Source of the DNA: a candidate division WWE3 bacterium
GTDB taxonomy: Bacteria; Patescibacteriota; WWE3; UBA101185; UBA10185
Reading direction: 5' to 3'
DNA length: 38,279 nt
NCBI GenBank assembly: GCA_945897985.1
Contig: CAMDGN010000006.1
Location: forward strand, 1 to 38,279
The position numbers and the translations under genes were made by a program. This document shows, in pieces, positions 15,984-24,317 of this stretch (positions within the stretch are counted from its first letter, which is position 1; each line of letters opens with the position of its first letter). Under the pieces are notes generated by a model that saw nothing but the letters and a program-made list of their open reading frames with translations, was not told the DNA's origin and made no database searches.

Positions 15984-16724
15984 ATGGAATTTTTGAACTA
16001 TATATTAGTTGGAGGAACCGGTCTTTTGACCGGTTCTTTTCTAAATGTTGTCTCTGATAGATTGTTTCACAAAAAAGATTTTGTTACTGGCCGGTCAAAG
16101 TGTGATCATTGTCACAAAACTTTAAGTGCCTGGGATTTAATACCGGTTCTTTCTTTTATCCTTTTAGGGGGCAAATGTCGCTACTGTCATAAAAAGCTTG
16201 ATATTCTCTACCCTATTTCAGAAATATTAACTTCCGCAGTATTTATTTTTTTATACTATTTAATTTTAATTAAAAACTTAGAAGTCTCCTTTATCCCTTA
16301 TTATTTAATTGCTTTTTCTCTTTTTATTATTGTTTTTCTATCCGACTATAAATATTATGAAGTTCCTTTTGGGATTGTTGTTTCAGGAACTGTTTTCTCT
16401 ACTCTTTATAGATATTTAGTAATTGGAAATTTAAATTACGATAATTTATTTATTGAACTAGCTTCTACTCTTGGTATTGGATTGTTCTTTTTCTTGATAA
16501 TTTATCTTTCAAAAGGAGGTATGGGTGGTGGAGACTTAAAACTTTCCTTCTTTATTTCCCTATTTCTAGGTTTTCCAAAAAATGTTTTTGCAATTTATTA
16601 CGCTTTTGTGATTGGTGGGATTTTTGCGATTATTCTTTTGATTCTTGGTAAAAAAGGTTACAAAGCAAAAATCCCTTTTGGCCCTTTTATGATAATTGGT
16701 GTTTTAGTTAGTTTGATTCTTTAA
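15984..16724 (+). CDS. pilD: Prepilin peptidase/N-methyltransferase PilD
   Basis: An integral membrane aspartic protease (family A24) that cleaves prepilin leaders; long members also N-methylate the new N terminus. The N-terminal domain has GSFLNVVSDR and the zinc tetracysteine pair CDHC (about 41-44) and CRYC. The catalytic Asp residues are in FLSDYKYYEVP and GGMGGGDLKLS (the GxGD site). About eight hydrophobic segments fit the family, and 246 residues is typical. I use the ATG at 15984, 8 nt after the pilin stop; a TTG 18 nt earlier is less likely. The 5' end carries a terminator-like hairpin. The 3' end overlaps the convergent gene at 16708 by 17 nt. Confidence 0.96.
   Translation: MEFLNYILVGGTGLLTGSFLNVVSDRLFHKKDFVTGRSKCDHCHKTLSAWDLIPVLSFILLGGKCRYCHKKLDILYPISEILTSAVFIFLYYLILIKNLEVSFIPYYLIAFSLFIIVFLSDYKYYEVPFGIVVSGTVFSTLYRYLVIGNLNYDNLFIELASTLGIGLFFFLIIYLSKGGMGGGDLKLSFFISLFLGFPKNVFAIYYAFVIGGIFAIILLILGKKGYKAKIPFGPFMIIGVLVSLIL
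16011..16041 (+). terminator. Terminator-like hairpin inside the 5' end of pilD
   Basis: GAACCGGTC (16015-16023) pairs with GACCGGTTC (16028-16036) around a TTTT loop, extended by wobble pairs, and is followed by TTTTC. It starts about 40 nt after the pilin stop. It has the shape of an intrinsic terminator and may reduce read-through from the pilin into pilD. The stem also masks a GGAGG at 16011-16015. Because it is coding sequence, chance is possible. Confidence 0.4.
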
Positions 16725-17424
16725 TTTCAAAACCTGGAAGAATAAAGCTTTCAAAGTAGTCTTGATTGTTTAGGTCAGAAAACTCTCCCTCAACGTAGAT
16801 CATTATATTGTTTTTTGTTAGAGTCCAAATATAGCTGTTCTTATTTGTGCTATTACTAATAAATTTATCAATCGAATTGCCAGAGGAAGTTTTTGTTACC
16901 AAGTATTTGTATACCTCATCTGTAAGGACAATATTGTCAATTACTGTTTCGGGTTCTCTTGTAAGGAAATTGTTTAGAAGTTTTTCTTTTCCAATTTTAG
17001 TAGCTGTAATATAACTATTACTAAATCCACCCTCAGCAATATCAATCTCTCCTTTTTCGTTTGAGATAAGTTGAAATTTAAAAACTTTAGCTTTGTTTGA
17101 CTCATCAAGTGCTATTTCCCCTACCCTACCGTTTTCCTTATACGACCATTTTTCAGGAATATATAGGTCGACATTAACGAGAAAATTATTTTTGATTGTT
17201 TTAACAGGTTGAGTACCTTCGCTTAATATAATTGGGCTAGCATTTTGCGCATCTTCCTCAGATTTAAATAGGTTTGGTTTATTAATCTCAATTTCTGTTA
17301 CTTCAGTTTGTTTCTCTTCTTTAGGAGTGTTTGTAAAACTAAAATTTCCCCAGTAAACTAAACCTAAAATTGCAGAAATTGTGATTATCGAAACAAGAAC
17401 TGATATTATTAAATACTTTTTCAT
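16708..17424 (-). CDS. Membrane-anchored extracytoplasmic hypothetical protein in the pilus locus
   Basis: No family recognised. The N terminus MKKYLIISVLVSIITISAIL is a signal anchor or uncleaved signal peptide (no lipobox Cys is seen). A Lys/Glu/Thr-rich linker (about 33-70) leads to a mixed alpha/beta domain of about 165 residues outside the membrane. There is no Cys in the protein. It is the only minus-strand gene within the pilus locus, convergent with pilD (17-nt overlap) and divergent from the cysteine-rich protein gene. TACAGT ends 6 nt before the ATG with no Shine-Dalgarno. Its position suggests a pilus- or surface-related role, but that is inference only. Confidence 0.85.
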   Translation of the reverse strand: MKKYLIISVLVSIITISAILGLVYWGNFSFTNTPKEEKQTEVTEIEINKPNLFKSEEDAQNASPIILSEGTQPVKTIKNNFLVNVDLYIPEKWSYKENGRVGEIALDESNKAKVFKFQLISNEKGEIDIAEGGFSNSYITATKIGKEKLLNNFLTREPETVIDNIVLTDEVYKYLVTKTSSGNSIDKFISNSTNKNSYIWTLTKNNIMIYVEGEFSDLNNQDYFESFILPGFEIKESN

Positions 17425-17430
17425 ATATTT

Positions 17431-17463
17431 ACTGTAGCAAAATTAAATAAATTTCGATACACT
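17431..17463. promoter_or_regulatory. Divergent overlapping promoters in a 46-nt gap
   Basis: For the plus-strand gene, TAGCAA (17435-17440), 17 nt and TACACT (17458-17463) end 7 nt before the ATG at 17471. For the minus-strand gene, TACAGT (17431-17436 on the minus strand) ends 6 nt before the ATG at 17424. The minus -10 overlaps the plus -35, so the two promoters probably compete for polymerase. Confidence 0.45.
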
Positions 17464-17470
17464 AAAACTA

Positions 17471-20002
17471 ATGTCACTGCTCAAAAGATTTATAATTGTT
17501 AATATTATTTTAATTTCAGGTCTTTTATTTTATTTAAGCTATCTGTCTTTGTATCCACAAGGTGCTACACAATCTCCAGAGAAAAATGAAGTTTTAGCAG
17601 CAACTACACAAGAATTCAATTCTTTTGCTCTAGCTACAATTAATCAATACCCTGTAATTTCATATCCAGATGGAAGATCCGTTCCTTTTCAGGACAGGTT
17701 TGCTATTATCCGAAAATATTCCTCTCCATCTAAATTTACAAACCATCTTTGTAATAGTGTAGATGAAAGAAGTGATGCTTGGAAAAATGGTACAAGTTGT
17801 ACTGGGTATACTAATAATTATAACCCAACATTTATTAAATTAAATTTTGACGACAGTGAGAAGTTGATGTTGTATGCTTATTATGGTCTTTATGCGATTG
17901 ATTCTGGAGAAAAAAATATTGTTGAATGGCAATCGGCTCACATTGATAGAATACAAAACGCAACAGCTGTATACCCTTGTGGCTGGACTTATGATCCTTC
18001 TTCAGTTATACCGGTAAAGTCTGGATCAAATTTTTATTTATTCTCAAAATTTAGTGGACATCAAAGGACAAATGATTCAAGGTGTTTACAGTTTTATGAT
18101 GAATATACAAACAGAGCAAGTTATTCTCAAGCCAATGGTAGGTTGTATCTAGGATACGAAATTAACTCTGATGGAAAGTTAAATACTAAGTCTTACACAC
18201 GAACCACTGTTGCCCCATATACAAATTTCGCAATTGGAGGTCCTTTTGGACCTGGTCCTAAAAATGCCACTTTATATGCAACTTCACCGACTGCAGATAT
18301 TTATGGTTGTAAAGCTTATGACTCAAATAAAAGATGTATTTCAGTTCAAGGTGTAGCTCTACAAACTGTGACTACAGTTCCTACAAAATCTGTTCAAGGA
18401 ACTTGTAAAACCTGGGGTACGCGATCACCAGAATATGTAAAATGTACCTATTCCTCTCAGTGGGTAATTAATAACCTTCAATCAGTATTTGTAGGTTGCA
18501 ACCCTTCTGCAGGTCAATATCCTAAATGTCCTAATACAGTTGTACAGCGTTGTGACGTTACTGGGGCTTATATACTTTGTGAGAACCAAACTATGCCATG
18601 TTCATACACTCAAGAGCCAACTGGGGCATATTCCCAACAATGCGCAGCGTATAACTACACAATAGTACCCGGAAGTTTTAAGACTGCTGTTAACTCCCCT
18701 ATTTTCTCAAATTTCAAAGATTTTAACCCTAATCTAAAAACTTGGAATACAAATTCAACAGCAACTCCAGCCGATTACAATCCATACAAAGATGAAACAG
18801 CAACTAATTCAACAGCCAATGCTCTAAACTTCACCAAAGATTTAAATTCCACTGTTTTTACTTCTAATAACTATATGTTTAAGGTTACTGTGCCTTCTGT
18901 AGGAAAGTTGAATGTTAAGAGATACCCTCTTAACACAACAACTTATAATCCCGGTTCGTCTTCTTATATTCAAACCTCAACTTATAGTACCAATTTAACT
19001 TTAGGAAGTAGTTTAAATACTAAATATTCCCTACACTATTATCAAAATGATATTTACTTAATGGCTTCAGGTTCTACAACTTATAATTTTTGGAAACTTA
19101 AAAATTTAAATACTACTGGCGCAAATATTGAAGTTTCTGACTTATCGGATGAAATATCCTCAAAGATAACTACAGGTACTCCAAAAGCTTTTGGTATTGT
19201 TTCTGGTAAGGTTTATGTAATTGTTGGAAATCGGGTTTATTACGCGACAATCAGTGGTGGTGGAGGTACAGTCGTTCCAGACTCAAACTATGGAAACTTT
19301 GAAGTAAATGGATCTGTTTATACCAGCAAAGATTTAACAGAAAAATTTATTGTTACTAATCCTTCCAAAAAGCTTGAAGGAAACTATGTTACTAGCGCTT
19401 CAACTGTAACTGGTACTAACATCAAGAGTGTGAAAGGAGCAACCTTTAGTTTTGATTACCCAACCACCCTGCCAAAAACCCTTTTTAACTTCACTGTTTA
19501 TTCAAACTCTTTTAATAAATTTAATTTATTGGTTGGATCTTCGACAGCCCAGGACCCAAACCCCTTAGCCTCTCCAAATTATGTTTCTATCTCCCCTGCT
19601 TCATCTAACAAATTTGAAATTATTTACATTTCACAAAATAGAGGGGTGAAGATCGATTTAAAGAATACTAATTTAAACAATGTTAACTTCAAACTTGATA
19701 AATATATTTTTGTAAATTTAGACAAATCAAACAATTCAAGAATTAACTTTACTCTGGATTGTTCTAATGCTACATATTCTGCATATTCAGTTATATGTAC
19801 AAAAGGCAATAAATTCTATATGAAAGGTGCTCTACTTGGTCAATTTACAATAGTAGGCTCTATTTTAGACACAATGACCACAACTAGATTTATAAATGTA
19901 TCTGAGAATCCTGACTTACTTTTAAATATTATCCCAGAGCTTAGATCTAAAAAATATCCAATGGTTACAACTTCTAAAGTTAACTTGAAATATAGTCAGT
20001 AG
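17471..20002 (+). CDS. Large secreted cysteine-rich protein, candidate pilus tip or surface adhesin
   Basis: No known family recognised with confidence. The 843-residue protein has a short basic N terminus and one hydrophobic segment (about residues 7-27), fitting a signal peptide or anchor. Fourteen Cys lie between residues 94 and 391 (94, 110, 170, 205, 280, 289, 312, 325, 343, 353, 361, 370, 377 and 391) and two more near the C terminus, 16 in all, an even number that suits disulfides. The second half is rich in Ser, Thr, Asn and Tyr, low in charge, and probably beta-rich. It opens the run of minor prepilins and pilMNO, where PilY1-like tip proteins occur in other bacteria. The start is the ATG at 17471 in the leaderless register. 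Adhesin function is inferred from size, export and position. Confidence 0.88.
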   Translation: MSLLKRFIIVNIILISGLLFYLSYLSLYPQGATQSPEKNEVLAATTQEFNSFALATINQYPVISYPDGRSVPFQDRFAIIRKYSSPSKFTNHLCNSVDERSDAWKNGTSCTGYTNNYNPTFIKLNFDDSEKLMLYAYYGLYAIDSGEKNIVEWQSAHIDRIQNATAVYPCGWTYDPSSVIPVKSGSNFYLFSKFSGHQRTNDSRCLQFYDEYTNRASYSQANGRLYLGYEINSDGKLNTKSYTRTTVAPYTNFAIGGPFGPGPKNATLYATSPTADIYGCKAYDSNKRCISVQGVALQTVTTVPTKSVQGTCKTWGTRSPEYVKCTYSSQWVINNLQSVFVGCNPSAGQYPKCPNTVVQRCDVTGAYILCENQTMPCSYTQEPTGAYSQQCAAYNYTIVPGSFKTAVNSPIFSNFKDFNPNLKTWNTNSTATPADYNPYKDETATNSTANALNFTKDLNSTVFTSNNYMFKVTVPSVGKLNVKRYPLNTTTYNPGSSSYIQTSTYSTNLTLGSSLNTKYSLHYYQNDIYLMASGSTTYNFWKLKNLNTTGANIEVSDLSDEISSKITTGTPKAFGIVSGKVYVIVGNRVYYATISGGGGTVVPDSNYGNFEVNGSVYTSKDLTEKFIVTNPSKKLEGNYVTSASTVTGTNIKSVKGATFSFDYPTTLPKTLFNFTVYSNSFNKFNLLVGSSTAQDPNPLASPNYVSISPASSNKFEIIYISQNRGVKIDLKNTNLNNVNFKLDKYIFVNLDKSNNSRINFTLDCSNATYSAYSVICTKGNKFYMKGALLGQFTIVGSILDTMTTTRFINVSENPDLLLNIIPELRSKKYPMVTTSKVNLKYSQ

Positions 20003-20028
20003 GAGTAGTATTTGTATTTAGAATAATT

Positions 20029-20034
20029 TATAGT
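20029..20034 (+). promoter_or_regulatory. -10 box before the PilX-like gene
   Basis: TATAGT is followed by 7 nt (AAAAGTA) and the ATG at 20042. No Shine-Dalgarno and no clear -35 box are visible, so this is a possible internal leaderless promoter. Confidence 0.4.
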
Positions 20035-20041
20035 AAAAGTA

Positions 20042-20893
20042 ATGCCTAAACAAAATAAAATAAACAATCAAGGTCAGGTTCTTCTAATTGTTGTAATTTC
20101 TCTTGCTGTTTTATTAGGGGTGGGTCTTAGCATCTCCTCTGGTACTTTATCTTCTATTACTAGAACTTCTAGAACCGATTCATTACAGAAAGTTACTGCA
20201 GCGGCCGAAGGTGGGCTTGAATCCTACCTACTCAAAACTGATGATCAATTAAAGCAAGTTCTTGCAAGCAGCAGCTCCACTGCAACCCAAAGCTATAATG
20301 AGTCAGATACAAAAGCCATCATCACTGTTTCTAAAGTTACCGCTGGAGATACTGGAATTACTTTTGATACATTAGATCCAGGTGAAGTTGCTACTTTTTA
20401 TTTTGCAGACGATCCATCTGCTGTAACTAAAGCTGGAAAAACAGCCTGTATTAAGATTTCAACCGACACCCCAAATCCAGAATATATTCTTAATGTGATA
20501 GTTAAAAATCCCAATACTCTTGCGACCTTTAAATCTGTTTCAGATATAGATTACGATGCAACAACTACTAATAACTTTTTAATGGAGAAATACATTTATT
20601 CAGGAACTGGTTTTGTTAGAAGCGTAAGCCCTACTTCTTGTACTGGTGGATACCAATTCACTGACGCGGCTCTACTAAGAATTCATCCACTAACTAAATC
20701 TCTATCCAACTTAGTTATCAGCGTTGTTACCTCCTCAGATACCGGTTTAAAAAATATTACCCAAGGTTACAGAATTGTTTCCAAAGGAGAATTTATTAGC
20801 GCTGGGGACGCTACAGTTCGAACAATCGATGCTGTTAAGTATTTAGATTCCCCAAGCAACATGTTTGATTATGCTGCTTTTGTGGATTATTAA
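20042..20893 (+). CDS. PilX-like minor pilus assembly protein
   Basis: The N terminus has a short polar leader ending in NNQG before QVLLIVVISLAVLLGVGLS, a PilX/GspK-like start whose likely cleavage site follows the Gly. Position +5 is not Glu, which in GspK/PilX-type pseudopilins marks the tip of the complex. The sequence ITRTSRTDSLQKVTAAAEGG, an Ala-rich helix with Glu, follows as in PilX. The remaining 220 residues form a globular domain with two Cys (ACIKIS and TSCTGG). It lies between the cysteine-rich protein and the minor pilins and is separated from the next prepilin by a single base. Confidence 0.82.
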   Translation: MPKQNKINNQGQVLLIVVISLAVLLGVGLSISSGTLSSITRTSRTDSLQKVTAAAEGGLESYLLKTDDQLKQVLASSSSTATQSYNESDTKAIITVSKVTAGDTGITFDTLDPGEVATFYFADDPSAVTKAGKTACIKISTDTPNPEYILNVIVKNPNTLATFKSVSDIDYDATTTNNFLMEKYIYSGTGFVRSVSPTSCTGGYQFTDAALLRIHPLTKSLSNLVISVVTSSDTGLKNITQGYRIVSKGEFISAGDATVRTIDAVKYLDSPSNMFDYAAFVDY

Positions 20894-20894
20894 A

Positions 20895-21347
20895 ATGAAA
20901 AAAAATCACGGTTTTACACTTATCGAACTTGTTATTGTAATTGCTATTATTGCGGTACTTGCTACAACTATAGTTTCAATTATTAATCCAGTTGAATACC
21001 AAAAAGTTGCAAGAGACACTGTTCGACTTTCAAGCTTAAATTCGATTTCTCAAGCGCTTGAACTCTATTTTGCAGAATATAAATCATACCCTGATGCTTT
21101 GGCTAACGGAACAATAGACTTGAGTGCCTATAATTCAAGAATTTCTTGGGACGATCCTTCAAATTGTAAATATAAGTATGAGAAAGTTAGTGATAGTGCT
21201 TATAATTTATACGCTACTAAGGAGTCTAAATCCTTTAGTGCTCCAGCCGGACAGTTTTTAGTTAAAATTGTTAATGATCCAGCGGTTGTGATGAATTGTA
21301 ATGTACAAAATTTAAAAGAAGTTATTAGGATCTCAAATCAGCAGTAA
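20895..21347 (+). CDS. Type IV prepilin-like minor pilin
   Basis: The leader MKKNHG precedes FTLIELVIVIAIIAVLATT with Glu at +5, nearly identical in the first twenty mature residues to the pilin at 15430. The globular part is about 120 residues and has two Cys. The real start is the ATG at 20895, one base after the preceding stop, and not an in-frame upstream ATG inside the previous gene, because the leader length then fits class III signal peptides. The stop overlaps the next prepilin's ATG (TAATG). Confidence 0.9.
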   Translation: MKKNHGFTLIELVIVIAIIAVLATTIVSIINPVEYQKVARDTVRLSSLNSISQALELYFAEYKSYPDALANGTIDLSAYNSRISWDDPSNCKYKYEKVSDSAYNLYATKESKSFSAPAGQFLVKIVNDPAVVMNCNVQNLKEVIRISNQQ

Positions 21348-21790
21348 TGTTAAATAAAGGTTTCACTTTAGTTGAACTTGTTATTTCAATCATGATTATT
21401 GCAATCATTACAACTATTGCAGTTCCTGGTGTTATATCTTACCAAAATAAACAACTTGAAGATCAGTTTGTAAATCAAATTATCAACCAACTTAGAAGTT
21501 TGGAAAATATTTCTTTAACTAAAGACATCAGTACCAAAATATCTTTTGCGTCTGGAGCTATCAATTTTTGTGAAGTTGAAAGTACCAATTGTAAGGTGTT
21601 AGCTGTTCCCTCCTCTTTGACCGACACAGTTTCTTTAACAAACGGTAGTTTTTACTTTGACAGGTATGCAAATTTATTAGATTCAGGTAAATCAGCTGTA
21701 ACTGTCGATACATATTCTATTACAACTAAGTCGTATAAAATTATTATTAATAAATATGGAGATATTTCAAAAGAATTTATCCAAAATTAA
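21347..21790 (+). CDS. Type IV minor pilin (GspH/FimT-like)
   Basis: A very short leader, MLNKG, precedes FTLVELVISIMIIAIITTIA with Glu at +5. The mature protein of about 142 residues continues with PGVISYQNKQ, the pattern of GspH/FimT-type minor pilins. Two Cys sit close together in NFCEVESTNCK and may form a small loop. The ATG overlaps the previous stop by one base and the 3' end overlaps the next gene by 35 nt, so the minor pilins are translated as a coupled block. Confidence 0.88.
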   Translation: MLNKGFTLVELVISIMIIAIITTIAVPGVISYQNKQLEDQFVNQIINQLRSLENISLTKDISTKISFASGAINFCEVESTNCKVLAVPSSLTDTVSLTNGSFYFDRYANLLDSGKSAVTVDTYSITTKSYKIIINKYGDISKEFIQN

Positions 21791-22241
21791 AAACTCTAAC
21801 GAAGGAATTGGTTTAATTGAGACAATTCTAGCAGTGATGTTTTCAATTTTTCTAATTGTAGCTCTAATTACTTTAACTAATTTTAATATTAGAAACTCAA
21901 CTTTAGCTGATGAAAACCGAAAAGCTATTAACTCCGCCAACAGCTTAGTTGAATCACTGAGATCTCTTAAAGATAGTGAAGCTATCGGTTTTACAACTTT
22001 TAGAACTGAAGTTACTTCTGAATGTGTAGCTACGGATTGTATCGTGACAGGAAATACTGCTAATAATATAGTTGGACCAATAACCTTTGATCAGACTACT
22101 GAGTATCCTATAAGTTACTTCAGGGCAGTCCAAGTTTCAAATGACGAGATTAAAATAAATATAAATACTATATGGAAAATTGGTTCTAAGACCTTCTCCT
22201 CCCCTCTTTCAACCACATTCTCTAACTGGAGGGCAAAATAA
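21756..22241 (+). CDS. PilV/GspI-like minor pilin
   Basis: A prepilin with a longer leader (about 17 residues, ending in NSNEG) before IGLIETILAVMFSIFLIVAL, with Glu at +5 of the mature protein. The leader and the G-x-G-L-I-E sequence fit PilV/GspI-type minor pilins. The globular domain of about 120 residues has a Cys pair in ECVATDCIV. The start lies 35 nt inside the upstream gene; no in-frame ATG is nearer to the leader, so this overlap seems real. Confidence 0.85.
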   Translation: MEIFQKNLSKIKNSNEGIGLIETILAVMFSIFLIVALITLTNFNIRNSTLADENRKAINSANSLVESLRSLKDSEAIGFTTFRTEVTSECVATDCIVTGNTANNIVGPITFDQTTEYPISYFRAVQVSNDEIKININTIWKIGSKTFSSPLSTTFSNWRAK

Positions 22242-22242
22242 A

Positions 22243-22710
22243 ATGAAAAGAAATTCTGGATTCACCTTAGTTGAATTGTTAGTTACCCTTGGTTTAATTA
22301 GCATTATTTTAGTTGTTTCATCTGAATTTTTAATTAATCTGGTTAATACTTCCGTTAAAATTCAGTCCAAAAATGAGGTTGAGCAAAATTATAATTTTAT
22401 AGTTACTAAAATGACCAAAATTATTCAAGATTCCAATTCAGTTGTTCTTGATGGTTCCGATTTAGTTGCCAGCAAAGATGGTGTAGACTACAGATTTGCT
22501 TTGGTTGGTAATTCTTTAACTTTGAACGGTTTGGAATTAAGCTCCTTAAGTGTCTTACAAATTACTAATACTTCAGTTTTTTCAATCATCTCTAACAATC
22601 CGCAACAAGTAAAAATAAATTTTAGGATAGAAAAAGACGCTGGAACCAAGTTTGAATCTTCTCAAGAAGTTAAAAGAACAATTACTTTAAGAAGGTCGTA
22701 TAAAAACTAA
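22243..22710 (+). CDS. PilW/GspJ-like minor pilin
   Basis: Leader MKRNSG before FTLVELLVTLGLISIILVVS with Glu at +5, followed by a mature domain of about 149 residues; the length and the run of long helix fit PilW/GspJ. The ATG at 22243 is chosen because GGAGGG lies at 22228-22233, 9 nt upstream; an in-frame ATG 63 nt earlier would add a Pro-rich stretch foreign to prepilin leaders. It begins one base after the preceding stop and ends 21 nt before pilM. Confidence 0.88.
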   Translation: MKRNSGFTLVELLVTLGLISIILVVSSEFLINLVNTSVKIQSKNEVEQNYNFIVTKMTKIIQDSNSVVLDGSDLVASKDGVDYRFALVGNSLTLNGLELSSLSVLQITNTSVFSIISNNPQQVKINFRIEKDAGTKFESSQEVKRTITLRRSYKN

Positions 22711-22718
22711 ATTTTAGT

Positions 22719-22724
22719 TATAAT
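22719..22724 (+). promoter_or_regulatory. -10 box of pilM, leaderless register
   Basis: A perfect TATAAT is followed by 7 nt (AAATAAT) and the pilM ATG at 22732, without a Shine-Dalgarno. The -35 position has no good match, so this is a moderate candidate. Confidence 0.5.
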
Positions 22725-22731
22725 AAATAAT

Positions 22732-23757
22732 ATGTCACACATTGGTTTAGATTTAGGTTCTCATAGCATTAAATGCATTGAGTTAGATTTAATCAATAAA
22801 AACCCAACTTTAGTCAATTTTTCTGTTCTTGAATCTGATAAATTAAAACTAGACTTTAATAAAGAAGACTCAGTTAATATGTATGTTTCAAAAATTAAAG
22901 AATTTTTTTCTGAAACAAACTTTAAATCCCGAGAAGTAAATTTAAGCCTTCCTGACACTGACGTTTTTGTTAGCGTTCAGGTGTTGCCTAAAATGAATCC
23001 TACCGAACTTAGAAACTACATCTCTTTGCAAGCTAATGATATTTTTCCTGAAAATATTTCTAATCTAACTTATGACTTTAAAATTTTAGGTGAGAAAGAA
23101 GGCCAGAAATTAGAGGTACTCGTAGTTGGCGCTAAAAGGGATAAAGTTGAGAAGTACATAAACATGGTTAAAAGATGTGATTTAACTCCAAAACTAATTG
23201 AAGCAAGAAGCATATCTCTATCAAGGGTTGTAGCTCCACTTGATAATCCAAACCCAGTTATGGTTTTGGACTTTGGCTATAACAGCTCTACTCTTCAGAT
23301 ATCCTACAAACAAACACCAAGATTTATTAAATCTATCGCAATTGGTTCTAATTCGTTCAATAGAGCTTTGGTTCAAAACCTGAACCTATCCCTAATTCAA
23401 GCTGATGAATTTAAAAAGTCATACGGAATGGATCCCCATGTTGCTGAAGGTCGTGTTTATACATATCTAAAGCCTTTAGTTGATTCATATATTCTTGATA
23501 TCAAAAGGTCAATTGTATATTTCAATGAAAAAAATAAAGGTATGGATATTTCAGAAATCTATTTATCGGGCGGATTGGCTAATATGCCGGGACTTAGAGA
23601 ATATTTGGAAAAAAACTTAAATTACAAAGTTGAAGTTTTTGATATTTTTTCTAGAATTAGAGTATCATCAGAGTTGAAAAAGTATGAAAGTGAGTTGTTC
23701 CACATTTCCCCTCTTTTAACAACTGCTGTAGGGACAGCTGGAATTGATATGTTATGA
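22732..23757 (+). CDS. pilM: Type IV pilus assembly actin-like ATPase PilM
   Basis: A cytoplasmic actin-fold (FtsA/PilM) protein that binds the PilN N terminus and forms the inner ring of the pilus alignment complex. The phosphate-1 motif GLDLGSHSIKCIEL is at residues 5-18, phosphate-2 is in MVLDFGYNSSTL, and the adenosine motif is LSGGLANMPGL; the length of 341 residues is typical. Its stop overlaps the pilN start (ATGA), as usual for pilMNO. TATAAT ends 7 nt before the ATG. Confidence 0.95.
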   Translation: MSHIGLDLGSHSIKCIELDLINKNPTLVNFSVLESDKLKLDFNKEDSVNMYVSKIKEFFSETNFKSREVNLSLPDTDVFVSVQVLPKMNPTELRNYISLQANDIFPENISNLTYDFKILGEKEGQKLEVLVVGAKRDKVEKYINMVKRCDLTPKLIEARSISLSRVVAPLDNPNPVMVLDFGYNSSTLQISYKQTPRFIKSIAIGSNSFNRALVQNLNLSLIQADEFKKSYGMDPHVAEGRVYTYLKPLVDSYILDIKRSIVYFNEKNKGMDISEIYLSGGLANMPGLREYLEKNLNYKVEVFDIFSRIRVSSELKKYESELFHISPLLTTAVGTAGIDML

Positions 23758-24317
23758 ATGAATTAAATTTAATTACACCTGAAGAAAAATTTGAACAAAA
23801 CACCTCTAATGTTTTTAAAGTTTTAAATATTCTATTTATCTCCCTTTTATTGGTAACTATTGGTTTTTCAATCTATGCTTATAAGAATAATCAAGTTTTG
23901 GTATCCCAAAAGAATGCCTTAGTGTCACAAATAGATTCTTTAAAGTCTGATATATCCGGGTATACCACTGAAGAGCTCCTACTTAGAAATATTGATATTA
24001 AATATACAACTTATTCTGCAACTAGAAAAAATACAGTAAATTACGCCGAGGTTATTAAAGAAATTTATGCTAGAACCGAAGGGACATCCATTACTGTAAA
24101 AGACATTATATTTACTCAAAACAAAAATGAAGTTTCAGTAAAAGTTATAACTGAGGCTGATCAATTCACAAAATTTGTAAGCAATATGAAGTCTAATGAC
24201 TTTAAAGATTCAAAATATCCTAAACTTTTCAGTTCTTCTGAAAAGAATGAAGAAGTTAACCAAGCAACAAAAGAGTATATAGTTTATGTAAATTTTAATC
24301 CGGCAGAAATAAAATGA
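23754..24317 (+). CDS. pilN: Type IV pilus assembly protein PilN
   Basis: A bitopic membrane protein that links PilM to PilO. It has a short cytoplasmic N terminus with NLITPEEKF (the PilM-binding INL/PxE region of the family), one membrane span at about residues 25-43, a coiled coil (VSQKNALVSQIDSLKSD) and a C-terminal ferredoxin-like domain. At 187 residues it fits the family. The start codon overlaps the pilM stop and its stop overlaps the pilO start, each by 4 nt (ATGA). Confidence 0.88.
   Translation: MNELNLITPEEKFEQNTSNVFKVLNILFISLLLVTIGFSIYAYKNNQVLVSQKNALVSQIDSLKSDISGYTTEELLLRNIDIKYTTYSATRKNTVNYAEVIKEIYARTEGTSITVKDIIFTQNKNEVSVKVITEADQFTKFVSNMKSNDFKDSKYPKLFSSSEKNEEVNQATKEYIVYVNFNPAEIK

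Noticed and set aside
17471-20002. Calling the cysteine-rich protein PilY1
   Set aside because: No PilY1 beta-propeller or calcium-binding motif was recognised; only the position is similar, so a neutral name was kept.
20865-20894. Start of the second prepilin at an ATG inside the preceding gene
   Set aside because: It would add ten hydrophobic residues before the MKKNHG leader, which is not how class III signal peptides look.
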